A DNA stretch of 64,000 nucleotides from Cochlodiniinecator piscidefendens. Lineage in GTDB: Bacteria > Pseudomonadota > Alphaproteobacteria > Rhodobacterales > Rhodobacteraceae. Every line of letters begins with the position of its first letter. Within the stretch, counting starts at the first letter, position 1. The notes under the pieces were generated by a model. That model saw only the letters and a program-made list of their open reading frames with translations. It did not search any database and was not told the origin of the DNA. The position numbers and the translations under genes are program-made. The stretch spans positions 646,344 to 710,343 of the forward strand of contig NZ_JAAOIE010000001.1 of assembly GCF_011326755.1 (NCBI RefSeq). Direction: 5' to 3'. Shown here in pieces: positions 42,660 through 51,843 of this stretch.

Positions 42660-43427
42660 ATGGCATTGGGCGACCAAAATCGATTTCATATCTCGGATAT
42701 TCCCGCTGCAATTGGCCTACTCAGCCGCCTTCCCGTTCCGGTTGATATGGAGCGCGCGCAGGCTCGGGGTGCCAAAGCCGCGTGGGCCTATCCGGTCGCA
42801 GGTGCCGTTATTGGCCTGCTGACCGCTCTCTTCGGTGCAGCTTTGGTTGCGTTCGACATCTCCTATTCTATTGCTGCTGCGCTGATCCTTGGATTTCAAA
42901 TCATCATCACCGGAGCGATGCACGAAGATGGGCTCGCTGATAGCGCTGATGGGCTGTGGGGTGGCTGGGAGCGCACCAAACGACTTGAGATCATGAAAGA
43001 CAGCCATATCGGCACATATGGCGTTTTGGCGCTAGGCCTATCGCTTTTAATCCGATGGTCTGCGCTGAGCTTGGTCATTGCGTCGGATTATGGACTAATC
43101 GCCCTCATTGCGGTGGCTGCAATATCGCGTGCGCCAATGGTTGCAATGATGGCAGCTCTGCCCAACGCCCGCCAAGGTGGATTATCAAAGGCCGTTGGTA
43201 AACCCGATGGAACATCTGCCCTCATTGCCTCTATCATTGGGACCGGGCTCGCTTTGATCCTATTAGGGTTTTCGGGGTTTGTCGGTTTCATTTACATTAC
43301 ATTAACGTCTCTGGCTTGTGCATTGATTGCAAACAAAAAAATAGGTGGGCAAACCGGGGACATCTTGGGCGCGACACAACAAATCAGCGAAATTACATTT
43401 TTGGTTGTGCTGACAGCTTGTATATAA
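42660..43427 (+). CDS. cobS: adenosylcobinamide-GDP ribazoletransferase
   Basis: 255 residues, about 6 membrane helices. Signature IITGAMHEDGLADSADGLWGGWERTKRLEIMKDSHIGTYG with the DGLAD motif. Joins ribazole to adenosylcobinamide-GDP, the final step of cobalamin nucleotide loop assembly, in the inner membrane. Divergent from cobT by about 80 bp; they act in consecutive steps. No cobalamin riboswitch was recognised here. Confidence 0.93.
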   Translation: MALGDQNRFHISDIPAAIGLLSRLPVPVDMERAQARGAKAAWAYPVAGAVIGLLTALFGAALVAFDISYSIAAALILGFQIIITGAMHEDGLADSADGLWGGWERTKRLEIMKDSHIGTYGVLALGLSLLIRWSALSLVIASDYGLIALIAVAAISRAPMVAMMAALPNARQGGLSKAVGKPDGTSALIASIIGTGLALILLGFSGFVGFIYITLTSLACALIANKKIGGQTGDILGATQQISEITFLVVLTACI

Positions 43428-43458
43428 AAAGGCCGCAGAAACTGCGGCCTATTCTTTT
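43426..43458. terminator. bidirectional terminator between cobS and carD
   Basis: GGCCGCAG-AAA-CTGCGGCC (43431–43449). On the plus strand TATTCTTTT follows, and on the minus strand TTTTTATA follows. Serves both convergent genes. Confidence 0.88.
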
Positions 43459-43474
43459 AATTCATAGGGTCAGC

Positions 43475-43993
43475 TTAGGCGGCGGCTGGCGCGCGAGACA
43501 TAAGAACATCACCAACCTGGCGCTGTGCACTTGCTTCGTCACTACCTGCAACAGCGGCGACTTCACGTGTCAAACGCTCTAGCGCAGCTTCATAAAGTTG
43601 ACGCTCAGAATAGCTTTGCTCACGCTGATCATCGGTGCGGTGTAGGTCACGCACCACTTCAGCAATTGCGATCAGATCACCAGAGTTGATCTTCTGTTCG
43701 TACTCTTGCGCCCGACGTGACCACATAGCGCGCTTTACTTTGGCTTTGCCTTTTAGCGTTTTCATTGCGTGTGCCACAACGTCAGGCGAAGATAAGGAGC
43801 GCATGCCAACGTCCGTCGCCTTATGGGTTGGGACACGCAGTGTCATTTTGTCTTTTTCAAACGAAATAACAAAGAGCTCCAGTTCAATACCCGCAATTTC
43901 CTGTTCTTCGATTGAAATGATCTGACCGACACCGTGCGCCGGGTAAACCACGAAATCATTTGGGCTGAATTCTGACTTCTTCGCTTTGCTCAT
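43475..43993 (-). CDS. carD: CarD family transcription regulator
   Basis: 172 residues. The N-terminal RNA-polymerase-interacting Tudor-like domain (about 10–65: FSPNDFVVYPAHGVGQIISIEEQEIAGIELELFVI) is followed by a basic helical domain (about 80–160: RAMWSRRAQEYEQKINSGDLIAIAEVVRDL). CarD stabilises open promoter complexes and regulates stable RNA genes. First of the carD–fdxA–S4 block, conserved in Rhodobacterales. Confidence 0.92.
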   Translation of the reverse strand: MSKAKKSEFSPNDFVVYPAHGVGQIISIEEQEIAGIELELFVISFEKDKMTLRVPTHKATDVGMRSLSSPDVVAHAMKTLKGKAKVKRAMWSRRAQEYEQKINSGDLIAIAEVVRDLHRTDDQREQSYSERQLYEAALERLTREVAAVAGSDEASAQRQVGDVLMSRAPAAA

Positions 43994-44153
43994 TGGCTTT
44001 CATTTTCCTCACAGGGACACCTAAAAGTCAGCAAAACCCTCACCCGCAGGAAAAACCCGCGCGAGCGGAGGGGTATTGCAGCACATCCCTTTCGGGGCGA
44101 TCATTTGAGGATCGTCAGGTTTCCAACTTCATTTGTGACATCACAGTAACATA

Positions 44154-44186
44154 AAAACAGGGCAGACGAAAGAACCGCCTACCCTA
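44154..44186 (-). terminator. rho-independent terminator of fdxA
   Basis: On the minus strand AGGGTAGGCG pairs along 10 bp (with G-T wobbles) with CGTCTGCCCT around a 7-nt loop, then GTTTTT follows. Confidence 0.65.
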
Positions 44187-44274
44187 TCATACAAATATCT
44201 CAAGGATTTCAGAACATTCCGCGCCAATACTCATGTCGCAAGCGCAGAATAAACCAAATTTATCCCCGAATCAC

Positions 44275-44613
44275 TTAGCCACCTTCGCCGGGGGCTTCTG
44301 AGAAATACTTCTCAAGTTTGCCCTCTTCGCCATCACGCGCTTCTGCCTCTGGCAACGGATCTTTCTTTGTTATGATCACCGGCCAAAGTTCAGAATATTT
44401 ACGGTTGAATTCAACCCATTTTTCCATGTCTGGCTCTGTGTCCGGGCGAATTGCATCGGCTGGACATTCAGGCTCACACACACCGCAATCAATGCACTCG
44501 TCTGGATGAATCACCAATGTGTTTTCACCCTCGTAGAAACAATCCACGGGGCACACTTCAACACAGTCAGTGTATTTGCAGCCGATGCAGTTATCAGTAA
44601 CGACGTAGGTCAT
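44275..44613 (-). CDS. fdxA: seven-iron ferredoxin FdxA
   Basis: 112 residues. Cysteine clusters [17 protein letters not shown] and [15 protein letters not shown] carry one [3Fe-4S] and one [4Fe-4S] centre; the C-terminal tail is typical of the FdxA group. Soluble electron carrier of the cytosol. Downstream of the S4 and helicase genes on the minus strand. Confidence 0.95.
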   Translation of the reverse strand: MTYVVTDNCIGCKYTDCVEVCPVDCFYEGENTLVIHPDECIDCGVCEPECPADAIRPDTEPDMEKWVEFNRKYSELWPVIITKKDPLPEAEARDGEEGKLEKYFSEAPGEGG

Positions 44614-44663
44614 TCCAAGGTCTCGCTATATTTATCGATAGCTAGCTAGTCCAACACGGCCCA

Positions 44664-45068
44664 TCAATCAAGCATAGAGCGCTTGGAAAGAAGGCTATCA
44701 CGACGATCTTTCTTTGTGGGACGTCCTTTTCCTTCAAATTTAGGTGCAGAAGGAAAAATTTCCCGCTCAGGTGTCAGGTCTTCGTACAGCGTTCTCGCCT
44801 CTGGGGCGGGTCCCCGACGCTCTCCGATCGCAACGACCTTAATCACGCGAACGTGCTTTTCTTGCAAAAAAGTTAACACATCGCCAGCAGATACCGCCCG
44901 TGAGGTTTTGGCGATCTTTTCACCATTCACACGCATATGCCCACCTGTCACAACCTTCGCAGATAGGCTACGCGTTTTAAAAAATCGTGCGTGCCAAAGC
45001 CATTTATCGATACGTAAAGAGGGACGATTTGCATCGCCCCCCTGTTGATCTTTTGTGTTGTCAGACAC
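44664..45068 (-). CDS. RNA-binding S4 domain protein (Hsp15-like)
   Basis: 134 residues from GTG 45068, which abuts the helicase TAA with no gap. S4 fold at about 16–75: LRIDKWLWHARFFKTRSLSAKVVTGGHMRVNGEKIAK, with basic C-terminal tail (GKGRPTKKDRRDSL). HslR/Hsp15 members bind free 50S subunits carrying nascent chains. The start/stop contact suggests translational coupling to the helicase. Confidence 0.9.
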   Translation of the reverse strand: MSDNTKDQQGGDANRPSLRIDKWLWHARFFKTRSLSAKVVTGGHMRVNGEKIAKTSRAVSAGDVLTFLQEKHVRVIKVVAIGERRGPAPEARTLYEDLTPEREIFPSAPKFEGKGRPTKKDRRDSLLSKRSMLD

Positions 45069-47825
45069 TTAACCTTTGTCCTTAAGCCCCATAAGAGCTG
45101 CAGCAAAAGGATTGTCTGGATCGATGGCTTTTTCCTTTTTAGGCGGGCGCGCCTGGAAAGATTTTCCACCTTGGTTTTGCGGGCGTTTGCCACCTTTGCC
45201 GCCAGGTTTATTGCCCGGCTTACCCCGTGGGCGTTGTCCGTCACCGCGTGGCTTACTGTTGTTCTGGCGCTGCGGACGCGACCAAGTGAAGGTATAGAAC
45301 ACTTCAACTTCGGGAGCCGCTTCTTCGACGGCCGGTTCTTCTGCAACTTCGACAGCAGGTGTCTGAGCTTCGACGGCCGGTTCTTCTGCAACTTCGACAG
45401 CAGGTGTCTGAGCTTCGGCGGCTTCAGGCGTAGCAGCAGTTACGGCCTTCACTTTGTTGCGCTCACCTTTTTCAGCTTTATAGCCAAGCCCTTGCATCAA
45501 ATCTGCAAATTGCTCCAGCGTCATGCCAGTGATTGATAACATGTCTGGGTTGGCCTCGAAACCGCCCCGGCTGTCCTCAGAACGCAGCAAATCAGCAAGC
45601 CGCTCCAACATATCAATACGGATTGCCCGTTCACCGGCCTGACGATAGCCAGAATTGCGGTGGTACCCAGTTGGGTTGCCCTTTGCGGACGGGATCGTAA
45701 CCAAACCCGGTGGTGGGCTTTCTGGAAATTCACCCAGATTCTGAGCTAACGCCCAAAGCACCAAACGCAACCGAGTCGGCGCAGGCTTTAGCAACAGCGG
45801 CATAAAGATCGTGAACTGCCCAAAACGAATACCGTGTTTGCGCAATGCGCCACGAGCGTCTTGATCTAGGTCTTTCACTTCTGCGGTAACTTCGTCCCGT
45901 GGGATCACACCCAGAGATTCGACCATGCGGAACGCGAAACCACGTGCGAGACCCGAAAGGGCTTCGTCGCGGGACATTGCCAACAAAGGTTCATAAAGTG
46001 TCGCGATTTTGCGATCAATGAAGTGCTGCAAGCGGCGCGCTACTTTTTCAGCAACATCAGCACCTGCCTCTTCGTCCACAAATGCCTGAACCTGCGGTTT
46101 TAGCGCCTCAGATCCTACAACCAGTTTCCCAACAGCGTATTCGCCCCACATGAGGCCACCCTGTTCGGTGTAATCCAGTTCGGTGTCTGGGGCGTTATAA
46201 AATCGATCCGCACGCAGATGGAATTCAGGTGCGAGCGCCTGATAGGCTGCTGCACGCAATGTTTTGGCTTCGTCAGGGGCCGCAGCGGCGTCCTGTGTAA
46301 AGCGGAATCCTTCGAGACGGCCGACAAATTGATCTTCTACCGTCACTTCGCTTTTATCGTTTACGTTGGCCAAAAGGCCCTCCTTCTGCTTCAACCGGCG
46401 CAACAAAACACTTGTCCGCCGGTCAACAAATCTTTGGGTCAAAGCGTCATGTAACGCATCTGACAATCGGTCTTCTACAGTGCGAGTCGCCTCGCGCCAA
46501 TGATTTTCGTCATCCACCCAGCCACTACGCTGCGCAACATACGTCCAAGTCCGGATATACGCCAGACGTTTCGACAATGTGTCTATATCCCCCTGCGTGC
46601 GGTCAAGTCGTTTGATCTGTCGAGCGAACCAATCATCAGGAACCCGCCCAAATTCGTGCAAAAATGCAAACATTTGTTCAAGTAGGCCCGCATGATCGGC
46701 CTGAGACACGCCGCGAAAATCGGGGATTCGGCAAACATTCCACAAAAGTTTCACGTCATCAGGGTGATTTAGACGCTGTTTCAGATCAGGCTGTGACGAC
46801 AAATTGCGCAGTGCCAATAGATCATCAGCGTCACGCGCCTTCACCAACGCGGGGTCGGTGCTTCCGAGTTCAAGCGAAGCAATCAAACGATCAACTGTAC
46901 CAAATTCCAATCGTGCGTTGCGCCAGTTCAGCTTTTTAAGCGGCGTAAAGCGATTATTCGCGATTGCTTCAACGACCCCTTCATCCAATGGGCGCGCTTC
47001 GCCTGTAACCCCATAAGAACCGTGATTCATGTGGCGTCCGGCCCGACCAGCAATTTGCGCCAACTCATTTGGCGCGAGTTCACGCATACGGCGGCCGTCA
47101 AATTTTGTCGTTGATGAAAACGCAACGTGATTTACATCAAGATTCAACCCCATCCCAATAGCATCTGTTGCGACCAAATAGTCTACATCGCCATTTTGAT
47201 AAAGCTCCACCTGAGCATTACGTGTGCGCGGTGAAAGTGCACCCATCACAACAGCTGCCCCGCCCTTTTGACGGCGCAGAAGTTCAGCTATGGCATACAC
47301 ATTATCAACAGAAAATCCGACAATTGCACTGCGCGGAGGCATTTTATTTATCTTTTTCGAACCTGCGTAGGTTAATTCAGAAAATCTATCTCTCCGAACG
47401 AATTGCGCTTTAGGCACCAGTTCTGCGATGGCGGATTTCATGGTTTCCGCCCCCATGAACAGCGTTTCGAGCTGTCCACGCGCGCGCAACAATCGATCTG
47501 TAAAAACATGCCCACGTTCTGGGTCCGCGCAAAGCTGGATTTCATCAATTCCAACGAAATCTGCACCCATACCTTCGGGCATCGCCTCAACTGTGCAGAC
47601 CCAATACTGCGCACGCGGCGGAACAATACGTTCTTCGCCTGTAACCAAGGCAACAACATTGGGTCCACGGATCGCTACGATTTTATCGTACACTTCTCGT
47701 GCCAAAAGACGCAGGGGCAATCCGATAACCCCTGTGCGATGTGCCAACATCCGTTCGATTGCATAGTGGGTTTTGCCGGTATTTGTCGGCCCAAGGACCG
47801 CCGTGATCCGGGAATTCTGAGACAT
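45069..47825 (-). CDS. Suv3-like SF2 RNA/DNA helicase
   Basis: 918 residues. Helicase core at about 1–400: Walker A GPTNTGKTHYAIERM, Walker B box FVGIDEIQLC, motif IV–VI with GRAGR near 250. Large C-terminal region, then an acidic repeat (about 805–845) and a basic Gly/Arg/Lys-rich tail (KPRGDGQRPRGKPGNKPGGK) ending EKAIDPDNPFAAALMGLKDKG. Resembles mitochondrial SUPV3L1; likely an RNA helicase in degradosome-like decay. The acidic tract comes from a 45-bp tandem duplication. Confidence 0.88.
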   Translation of the reverse strand: MSQNSRITAVLGPTNTGKTHYAIERMLAHRTGVIGLPLRLLAREVYDKIVAIRGPNVVALVTGEERIVPPRAQYWVCTVEAMPEGMGADFVGIDEIQLCADPERGHVFTDRLLRARGQLETLFMGAETMKSAIAELVPKAQFVRRDRFSELTYAGSKKINKMPPRSAIVGFSVDNVYAIAELLRRQKGGAAVVMGALSPRTRNAQVELYQNGDVDYLVATDAIGMGLNLDVNHVAFSSTTKFDGRRMRELAPNELAQIAGRAGRHMNHGSYGVTGEARPLDEGVVEAIANNRFTPLKKLNWRNARLEFGTVDRLIASLELGSTDPALVKARDADDLLALRNLSSQPDLKQRLNHPDDVKLLWNVCRIPDFRGVSQADHAGLLEQMFAFLHEFGRVPDDWFARQIKRLDRTQGDIDTLSKRLAYIRTWTYVAQRSGWVDDENHWREATRTVEDRLSDALHDALTQRFVDRRTSVLLRRLKQKEGLLANVNDKSEVTVEDQFVGRLEGFRFTQDAAAAPDEAKTLRAAAYQALAPEFHLRADRFYNAPDTELDYTEQGGLMWGEYAVGKLVVGSEALKPQVQAFVDEEAGADVAEKVARRLQHFIDRKIATLYEPLLAMSRDEALSGLARGFAFRMVESLGVIPRDEVTAEVKDLDQDARGALRKHGIRFGQFTIFMPLLLKPAPTRLRLVLWALAQNLGEFPESPPPGLVTIPSAKGNPTGYHRNSGYRQAGERAIRIDMLERLADLLRSEDSRGGFEANPDMLSITGMTLEQFADLMQGLGYKAEKGERNKVKAVTAATPEAAEAQTPAVEVAEEPAVEAQTPAVEVAEEPAVEEAAPEVEVFYTFTWSRPQRQNNSKPRGDGQRPRGKPGNKPGGKGGKRPQNQGGKSFQARPPKKEKAIDPDNPFAAALMGLKDKG
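45324..45413 (-). repeat. 45-bp tandem duplication in helicase gene
   Basis: 45324–45368 and 45369–45413 are identical. On the coding strand they encode a 15-residue unit (AQTPAVEVAEEPAVE), twice. In-frame, so the protein length varies by 15 residues per copy. Confidence 0.92.
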
Positions 47826-47854
47826 CGAAAGCCTTTGGTCGTATCTGCGTCAGG

Positions 47855-48433
47855 TTAGATATTGCGTCCCGAGACCGCAGTTGCAAGCCGTTCAATCGCA
47901 GCTGTGACATTTTCATCATGCGGATTAAGTGCAAACGCTGCTTCGTAAGCCCGAAAGGCTGCATCTTCTTCACCCAATGCTTCGAACAGAACACCAAGAC
48001 CGGTCAAAGCCCCAAAATGATTTGGGTTCAGGGCAATGGCCACTTCGAGATCTGAAACCGCAGGCCCAAAATAGCCTAGATTGAAATAGGCCGCTGCACG
48101 CCCATGCCAACCAGCCGCGAATCCCGGTGCATGATCTGTGAGGGCCGTAAAATGTTCCAGCGCCGCATTGTAATCTTCAGCCTCAAGCGCATCATCGCCG
48201 CGCTGCCACAGAAGATCCATGACTGCCGACCCGGAACGCCCCCATTCTTGCCAGATACGTTGTTCTACAACTTCGGGGTTTTCCAAACCCGGCGTCGCGA
48301 GCAAAGCGTAAAGATCGCCCAATTCCTCGACCTGCGGTAAAGCGCCGTCTTGGGCGCTTAAAGGTAGTGTAAACGTGACTGTTACAACAGCTGCCGTAAC
48401 GATACGTTTGAGTCTGGTGATTAATATGCTCAT
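47855..48433 (-). CDS. exported TPR protein
   Basis: 192 residues from ATG 48433. Signal peptide (RIVTAAVVTVTFTLPLSAQ). From about 90 tetratricopeptide repeats: GDDALEAEDYNAALEHFTALTDHAPGFAAGWHGRAAAYFNLGYFGPAVSDLEVAIALNPNHFGALTGLGVLFEALGEEDAAFRAYEAAFALNPHD shortened here to its hallmarks (A…Y…A…L…P periodicity in three units). Probably a periplasmic protein-interaction adaptor. Divergent from the SCP2 gene. Confidence 0.85.
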   Translation of the reverse strand: MSILITRLKRIVTAAVVTVTFTLPLSAQDGALPQVEELGDLYALLATPGLENPEVVEQRIWQEWGRSGSAVMDLLWQRGDDALEAEDYNAALEHFTALTDHAPGFAAGWHGRAAAYFNLGYFGPAVSDLEVAIALNPNHFGALTGLGVLFEALGEEDAAFRAYEAAFALNPHDENVTAAIERLATAVSGRNI

Positions 48434-48503
48434 AACACTAACGAGTGTACTCCATCTTGTAGAGAATGCCAGTGTTCCTACATCACAAACAAAGGATCGA
48501 AAG

Positions 48504-48791
48504 ATGAGCAAAGTGATCGAAACAGCCGTTGCCTCCCTTAATGAAAAATTCAGTGGCGGATTTGATGGTGTTGCCAAATTCGTAATGGGCGACGAAGGTG
48601 CAATTGTTATCGACTCAAACGGCGCCCGTGCGAGCGATGATGATGCCGATGTAACTTTGACAGCTGACGCTGAGGTTTTCCGCGCCATTTTAGACGGCGA
48701 ACAAAACCCAACAACAGCCTTTATGACCGGAAAACTCAAAGTTGATGGCGATATGGGGCTTGCGATGAAGCTCGGATCAGCGCTGGCATAA
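48504..48791 (+). CDS. SCP2 sterol-binding domain protein
   Basis: 95 residues from ATG 48504 (AAAGG upstream). Compact SCP2-like fold: VIETAVASLNEKFSGGFDGVAKFVMGDEG, DADVTLTADAEVFRAILDGE, TAFMTGKLKVDGDMGLAMKLGSAL. Members bind lipids or acyl-CoA. Two bp before the lysophospholipase-like gene, so a lipid-related operon is likely. Confidence 0.9.
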   Translation: MSKVIETAVASLNEKFSGGFDGVAKFVMGDEGAIVIDSNGARASDDDADVTLTADAEVFRAILDGEQNPTTAFMTGKLKVDGDMGLAMKLGSALA

Positions 48792-48793
48792 CG

Positions 48794-49747
48794 ATGGAAC
48801 AGGCCCCTTTTTACAGTGAAATTGCAAATGGACCAGAGGGTGGCGCGGCTTGGTGGCTGCGTACCAAGGACAATTGCCGCATTCGCATAGCAGTGTGGTC
48901 TGGGGCCACCTCTACGGTCCAGGAACCGCAAAACGGAACCGTTTTGATGTTTTGCGGACGCACTGAATTTGCCGAGAAATACGGTGTTACGGCGCGGGAT
49001 TTATCCCGAAACGGCTATGCTACCGTTTCGATTGATTGGCGCGGCCAAGGATTGGCCGATCGATTAATCCAAGATGGGCGGCTTGGCCATATCAACGATA
49101 TTCTTGATTTTCAGCAGGATGTGGACGCTGTGTTATCCGCCGCAAAAGAATTGAACCTGCCGCAGCCTCTCTACCTAATTGGGCATTCGATGGGGGGCTG
49201 TATCGGGCTGCGTTCGCTTCACAACAATCTACCTGTCAAAGCCGCCGTTTTTAGTGCCCCGATGTGGGGTATCAAGATGACTCCCGCGCAGCGCCCTTTG
49301 GCTTGGGTCATATCGCGACTCGCGCGATTAATGAAGTTTGACCACCTAAAGACACCCTTTACGACGTTAGAAACATACGTGCTCGCCGCCCCTTTTGAGG
49401 ATAATATGCTCACTCGGGATCGGGAAATGTATGAATTGATGCAAGATCAAGTCACCAAATATCCAGCGCTCGCCTTAGGTGGGCCAACAATTCGCTGGCT
49501 TGGCGAGGCATTGAAAGAAACAGATGCTTTGCATGCGATGTCGTCCCCCGACATTCCGATGCTCACCTTACAGGGCGATAACGAACGCATCGTTCGCACG
49601 GATCGCATTGATGACCGAGTTGCACGTTGGCCAAATGGCACACGCACCATGGTCCCAAACGCGGAACATGAGACATTGATGGAGGGCCAGACAACGCGTG
49701 GCGCCCTGATTGATCAATGTTGCGCGTTTTTCGCAAAACATCGCTAG
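48794..49747 (+). CDS. alpha/beta hydrolase, lysophospholipase-like
   Basis: 317 residues. Alpha/beta hydrolase fold with nucleophile elbow GHSMGG (about 135), an oxyanion region RTEFAEKYGVTARDLS, a late Asp/His pair region (TLQGDNERIVRTDR; NAEHETLMEG). Resembles PldB-type monoacylglycerol or lysophospholipid lipases. Cotranscribed with the SCP2 gene. Substrate not proven. Confidence 0.88.
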   Translation: MEQAPFYSEIANGPEGGAAWWLRTKDNCRIRIAVWSGATSTVQEPQNGTVLMFCGRTEFAEKYGVTARDLSRNGYATVSIDWRGQGLADRLIQDGRLGHINDILDFQQDVDAVLSAAKELNLPQPLYLIGHSMGGCIGLRSLHNNLPVKAAVFSAPMWGIKMTPAQRPLAWVISRLARLMKFDHLKTPFTTLETYVLAAPFEDNMLTRDREMYELMQDQVTKYPALALGGPTIRWLGEALKETDALHAMSSPDIPMLTLQGDNERIVRTDRIDDRVARWPNGTRTMVPNAEHETLMEGQTTRGALIDQCCAFFAKHR

Positions 49748-49825
49748 AAAACACAGCCCCTTCCCTTGCGTTGGATGGGGCTGCATGCCTATCTCTGGTT
49801 GGACAAACAACGATGAGAGATCACC

Positions 49826-51655
49826 ATGCGCTTTACGCTTCCGACGCCTGTATTTGATGCCAATGCTTCCGCTGCTGCGGGTGATTTTGGAAACTTGCCA
49901 GAATGGAACCTCACTGATCTATATGCAGACGAAGACGCGCCTGAGCTCGAACGTGACATGGCGTGGCTTGAAACCGCCTGCGCCAAGTTTGCAACTGACT
50001 ATGAGGGTAAACTCGCCGATCTAGACGCCGCAGGTTTGTTGCAATGTGTGACAGACTACGAGGCGATTGACCTTATCGGTGGGCGCATCATGTCCTTTGC
50101 TGGTTTGCGCTATTACCAGAACACAATGGATGGCAACCGTGCACAGTTTTTACAAAACTGTCAGGAACAAATCACCGTATTCACCGGTCAGCTAGTGTTC
50201 TTCTCTCTTGAAATTAATCGCCTCGAAGACGAATCACTCGCCGCGATGTTTGCGCAAAATGATGACCTTGCCCGTTATAAACCGATCTTTGAGCGTCTGC
50301 GCGCGATGAAACCTTATCAACTTTCAGATGAGTTGGAAAAATTTCTGCATGATCAATCCAGCGTTGGATCCTCTGCTTGGAATAAACTCTTTGATGAAAC
50401 AATTGCGGGCCTGACTTTCAACATCGAAGGTGACGCGTTGAACCTAGAGGCAACGCTTAATTTTCTAACGGACGCTGATCGTTCCAAACGCAAAGTTGCT
50501 GCGCATGAACTGGCGCGTGTCTTTGGTGAAAATACAAAACTGTTCGCCCGCGTGCACAATACTCTCGCCAAAGAAAAAGAAATCGAAGACCGCTGGCGCA
50601 ACATGGAAAGCCCACAAATGGGCCGCCATTTGGCCAACCATGTTGAACCCGAAGTGGTCGAAGCCTTGCGCGACGCTGTGGTCGCCGCCTACCCCAAACT
50701 AAGTCATCGTTATTATGCCTTGAAGGCAAAGTGGCTAGGTCTCGACACGATGGAAGTTTGGGACCGCAACGCGCCGCTTCCTGTTGAGGATACCAAGGTT
50801 GTCGATTGGGCCGAAGCAGAAAAAACTGTGATGGACGCCTATGCAGCGTTCGATCCCAAAATGGCCGAAATCGCCAAGCCCTTTTTCACAGATGGCTGGA
50901 TCGACGCTGGTGTCAAAGAGGGTAAAGCCCCCGGAGCATTTGCCCACCCCACCGTGACCAATGTTCATCCTTATGTGATGCTGAACTACCTTGGAAAACC
51001 TCGTGATGTCATGACCTTGGCTCACGAATTAGGCCACGGAGTCCATCAGGTCTTGGCTGCCGAACAAGGTGAACTTTTGTCATCAACCCCCCTGACACTG
51101 GCAGAAACAGCCTCAGTTTTTGGCGAAATGCTGACCTTCCGCAAAATGCTAGAAGGCGCAAAAACATCAACTGAACGCAAGGTATTGTTGGCCGGTAAAG
51201 TCGAAGACATGATCAATACCGTTGTGCGCCAAATTGCGTTTTACGACTTTGAATGCAAACTGCACGCAGCGCGCTCCGAGGGTGAATTGACCACCGACGA
51301 CATCAACGCCCTGTGGATGTCCGTGCAAGCAGAAAGCCTCGGCCCAGTGTTTGACTTCATGCCGGGTTATGAAACGTTTTGGTCCTACGTCCCTCATTTT
51401 GTTCATTCGCCATTTTACGTCTACGCCTATGCATTTGGTGATGGGTTGGTGAATGCACTGTATGCTGTTTACGAAGAAGGGGATGCAGACTTCCAAGCCA
51501 AGTATTTCGATATGCTAAAAGCCGGAGGTTCCAAGCACCACAAGGAGCTTTTGGCGCCGTTTGGGTTGGACGCATCTGATCCGAAATTCTGGGACAAAGG
51601 GCTCAACATGATTTCATCAATGATCGATGAACTCGAAAATATGGAAGAGAATTAA
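49826..51655 (+). CDS. pepF: M3 family oligoendopeptidase (PepF-like)
   Basis: 609 residues. Metalloprotease motif H400-E-x-x-H404 (LAHELGHGVHQ), with a downstream glutamate region TPLTLAETASVFGE as third zinc ligand. Helical N-terminal part (about 1–200) as in PepF. Cytosolic cleavage of short peptides. Length normal. Followed by a terminator. Confidence 0.93.
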   Translation: MRFTLPTPVFDANASAAAGDFGNLPEWNLTDLYADEDAPELERDMAWLETACAKFATDYEGKLADLDAAGLLQCVTDYEAIDLIGGRIMSFAGLRYYQNTMDGNRAQFLQNCQEQITVFTGQLVFFSLEINRLEDESLAAMFAQNDDLARYKPIFERLRAMKPYQLSDELEKFLHDQSSVGSSAWNKLFDETIAGLTFNIEGDALNLEATLNFLTDADRSKRKVAAHELARVFGENTKLFARVHNTLAKEKEIEDRWRNMESPQMGRHLANHVEPEVVEALRDAVVAAYPKLSHRYYALKAKWLGLDTMEVWDRNAPLPVEDTKVVDWAEAEKTVMDAYAAFDPKMAEIAKPFFTDGWIDAGVKEGKAPGAFAHPTVTNVHPYVMLNYLGKPRDVMTLAHELGHGVHQVLAAEQGELLSSTPLTLAETASVFGEMLTFRKMLEGAKTSTERKVLLAGKVEDMINTVVRQIAFYDFECKLHAARSEGELTTDDINALWMSVQAESLGPVFDFMPGYETFWSYVPHFVHSPFYVYAYAFGDGLVNALYAVYEEGDADFQAKYFDMLKAGGSKHHKELLAPFGLDASDPKFWDKGLNMISSMIDELENMEEN

Positions 51656-51687
51656 GGTGTAAAATACACCTTAATCCCACGACCTAA

Positions 51688-51715
51688 AGCCCTGCAAACT
51701 GCGGGGCTTTTTCTT
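51688..51715 (+). terminator. rho-independent terminator of pepF
   Basis: AGCCCTGCA-AAC-TGCGGGGCT (9-bp stem with one T-G pair) then TTTTCTTT, 33 bp after the pepF stop. Confidence 0.88.
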
Positions 51716-51843
51716 TATCTGCGCCACGAAGAAGGAAACTGGTGACTTTTGAGGTGAAAAATGCAAAGTACTTCCAGCTTATTTTTATAGGCCCCAAGTA
51801 CGCACTTCTTTTGTATCACCTGTACCCATCCGGAACCGTATTC

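Noticed and set aside
42581-42660. cobalamin riboswitch between cobT and cobS
   Set aside because: The 80-bp gap is too short for the conserved B12 box architecture and no B12 box was found.
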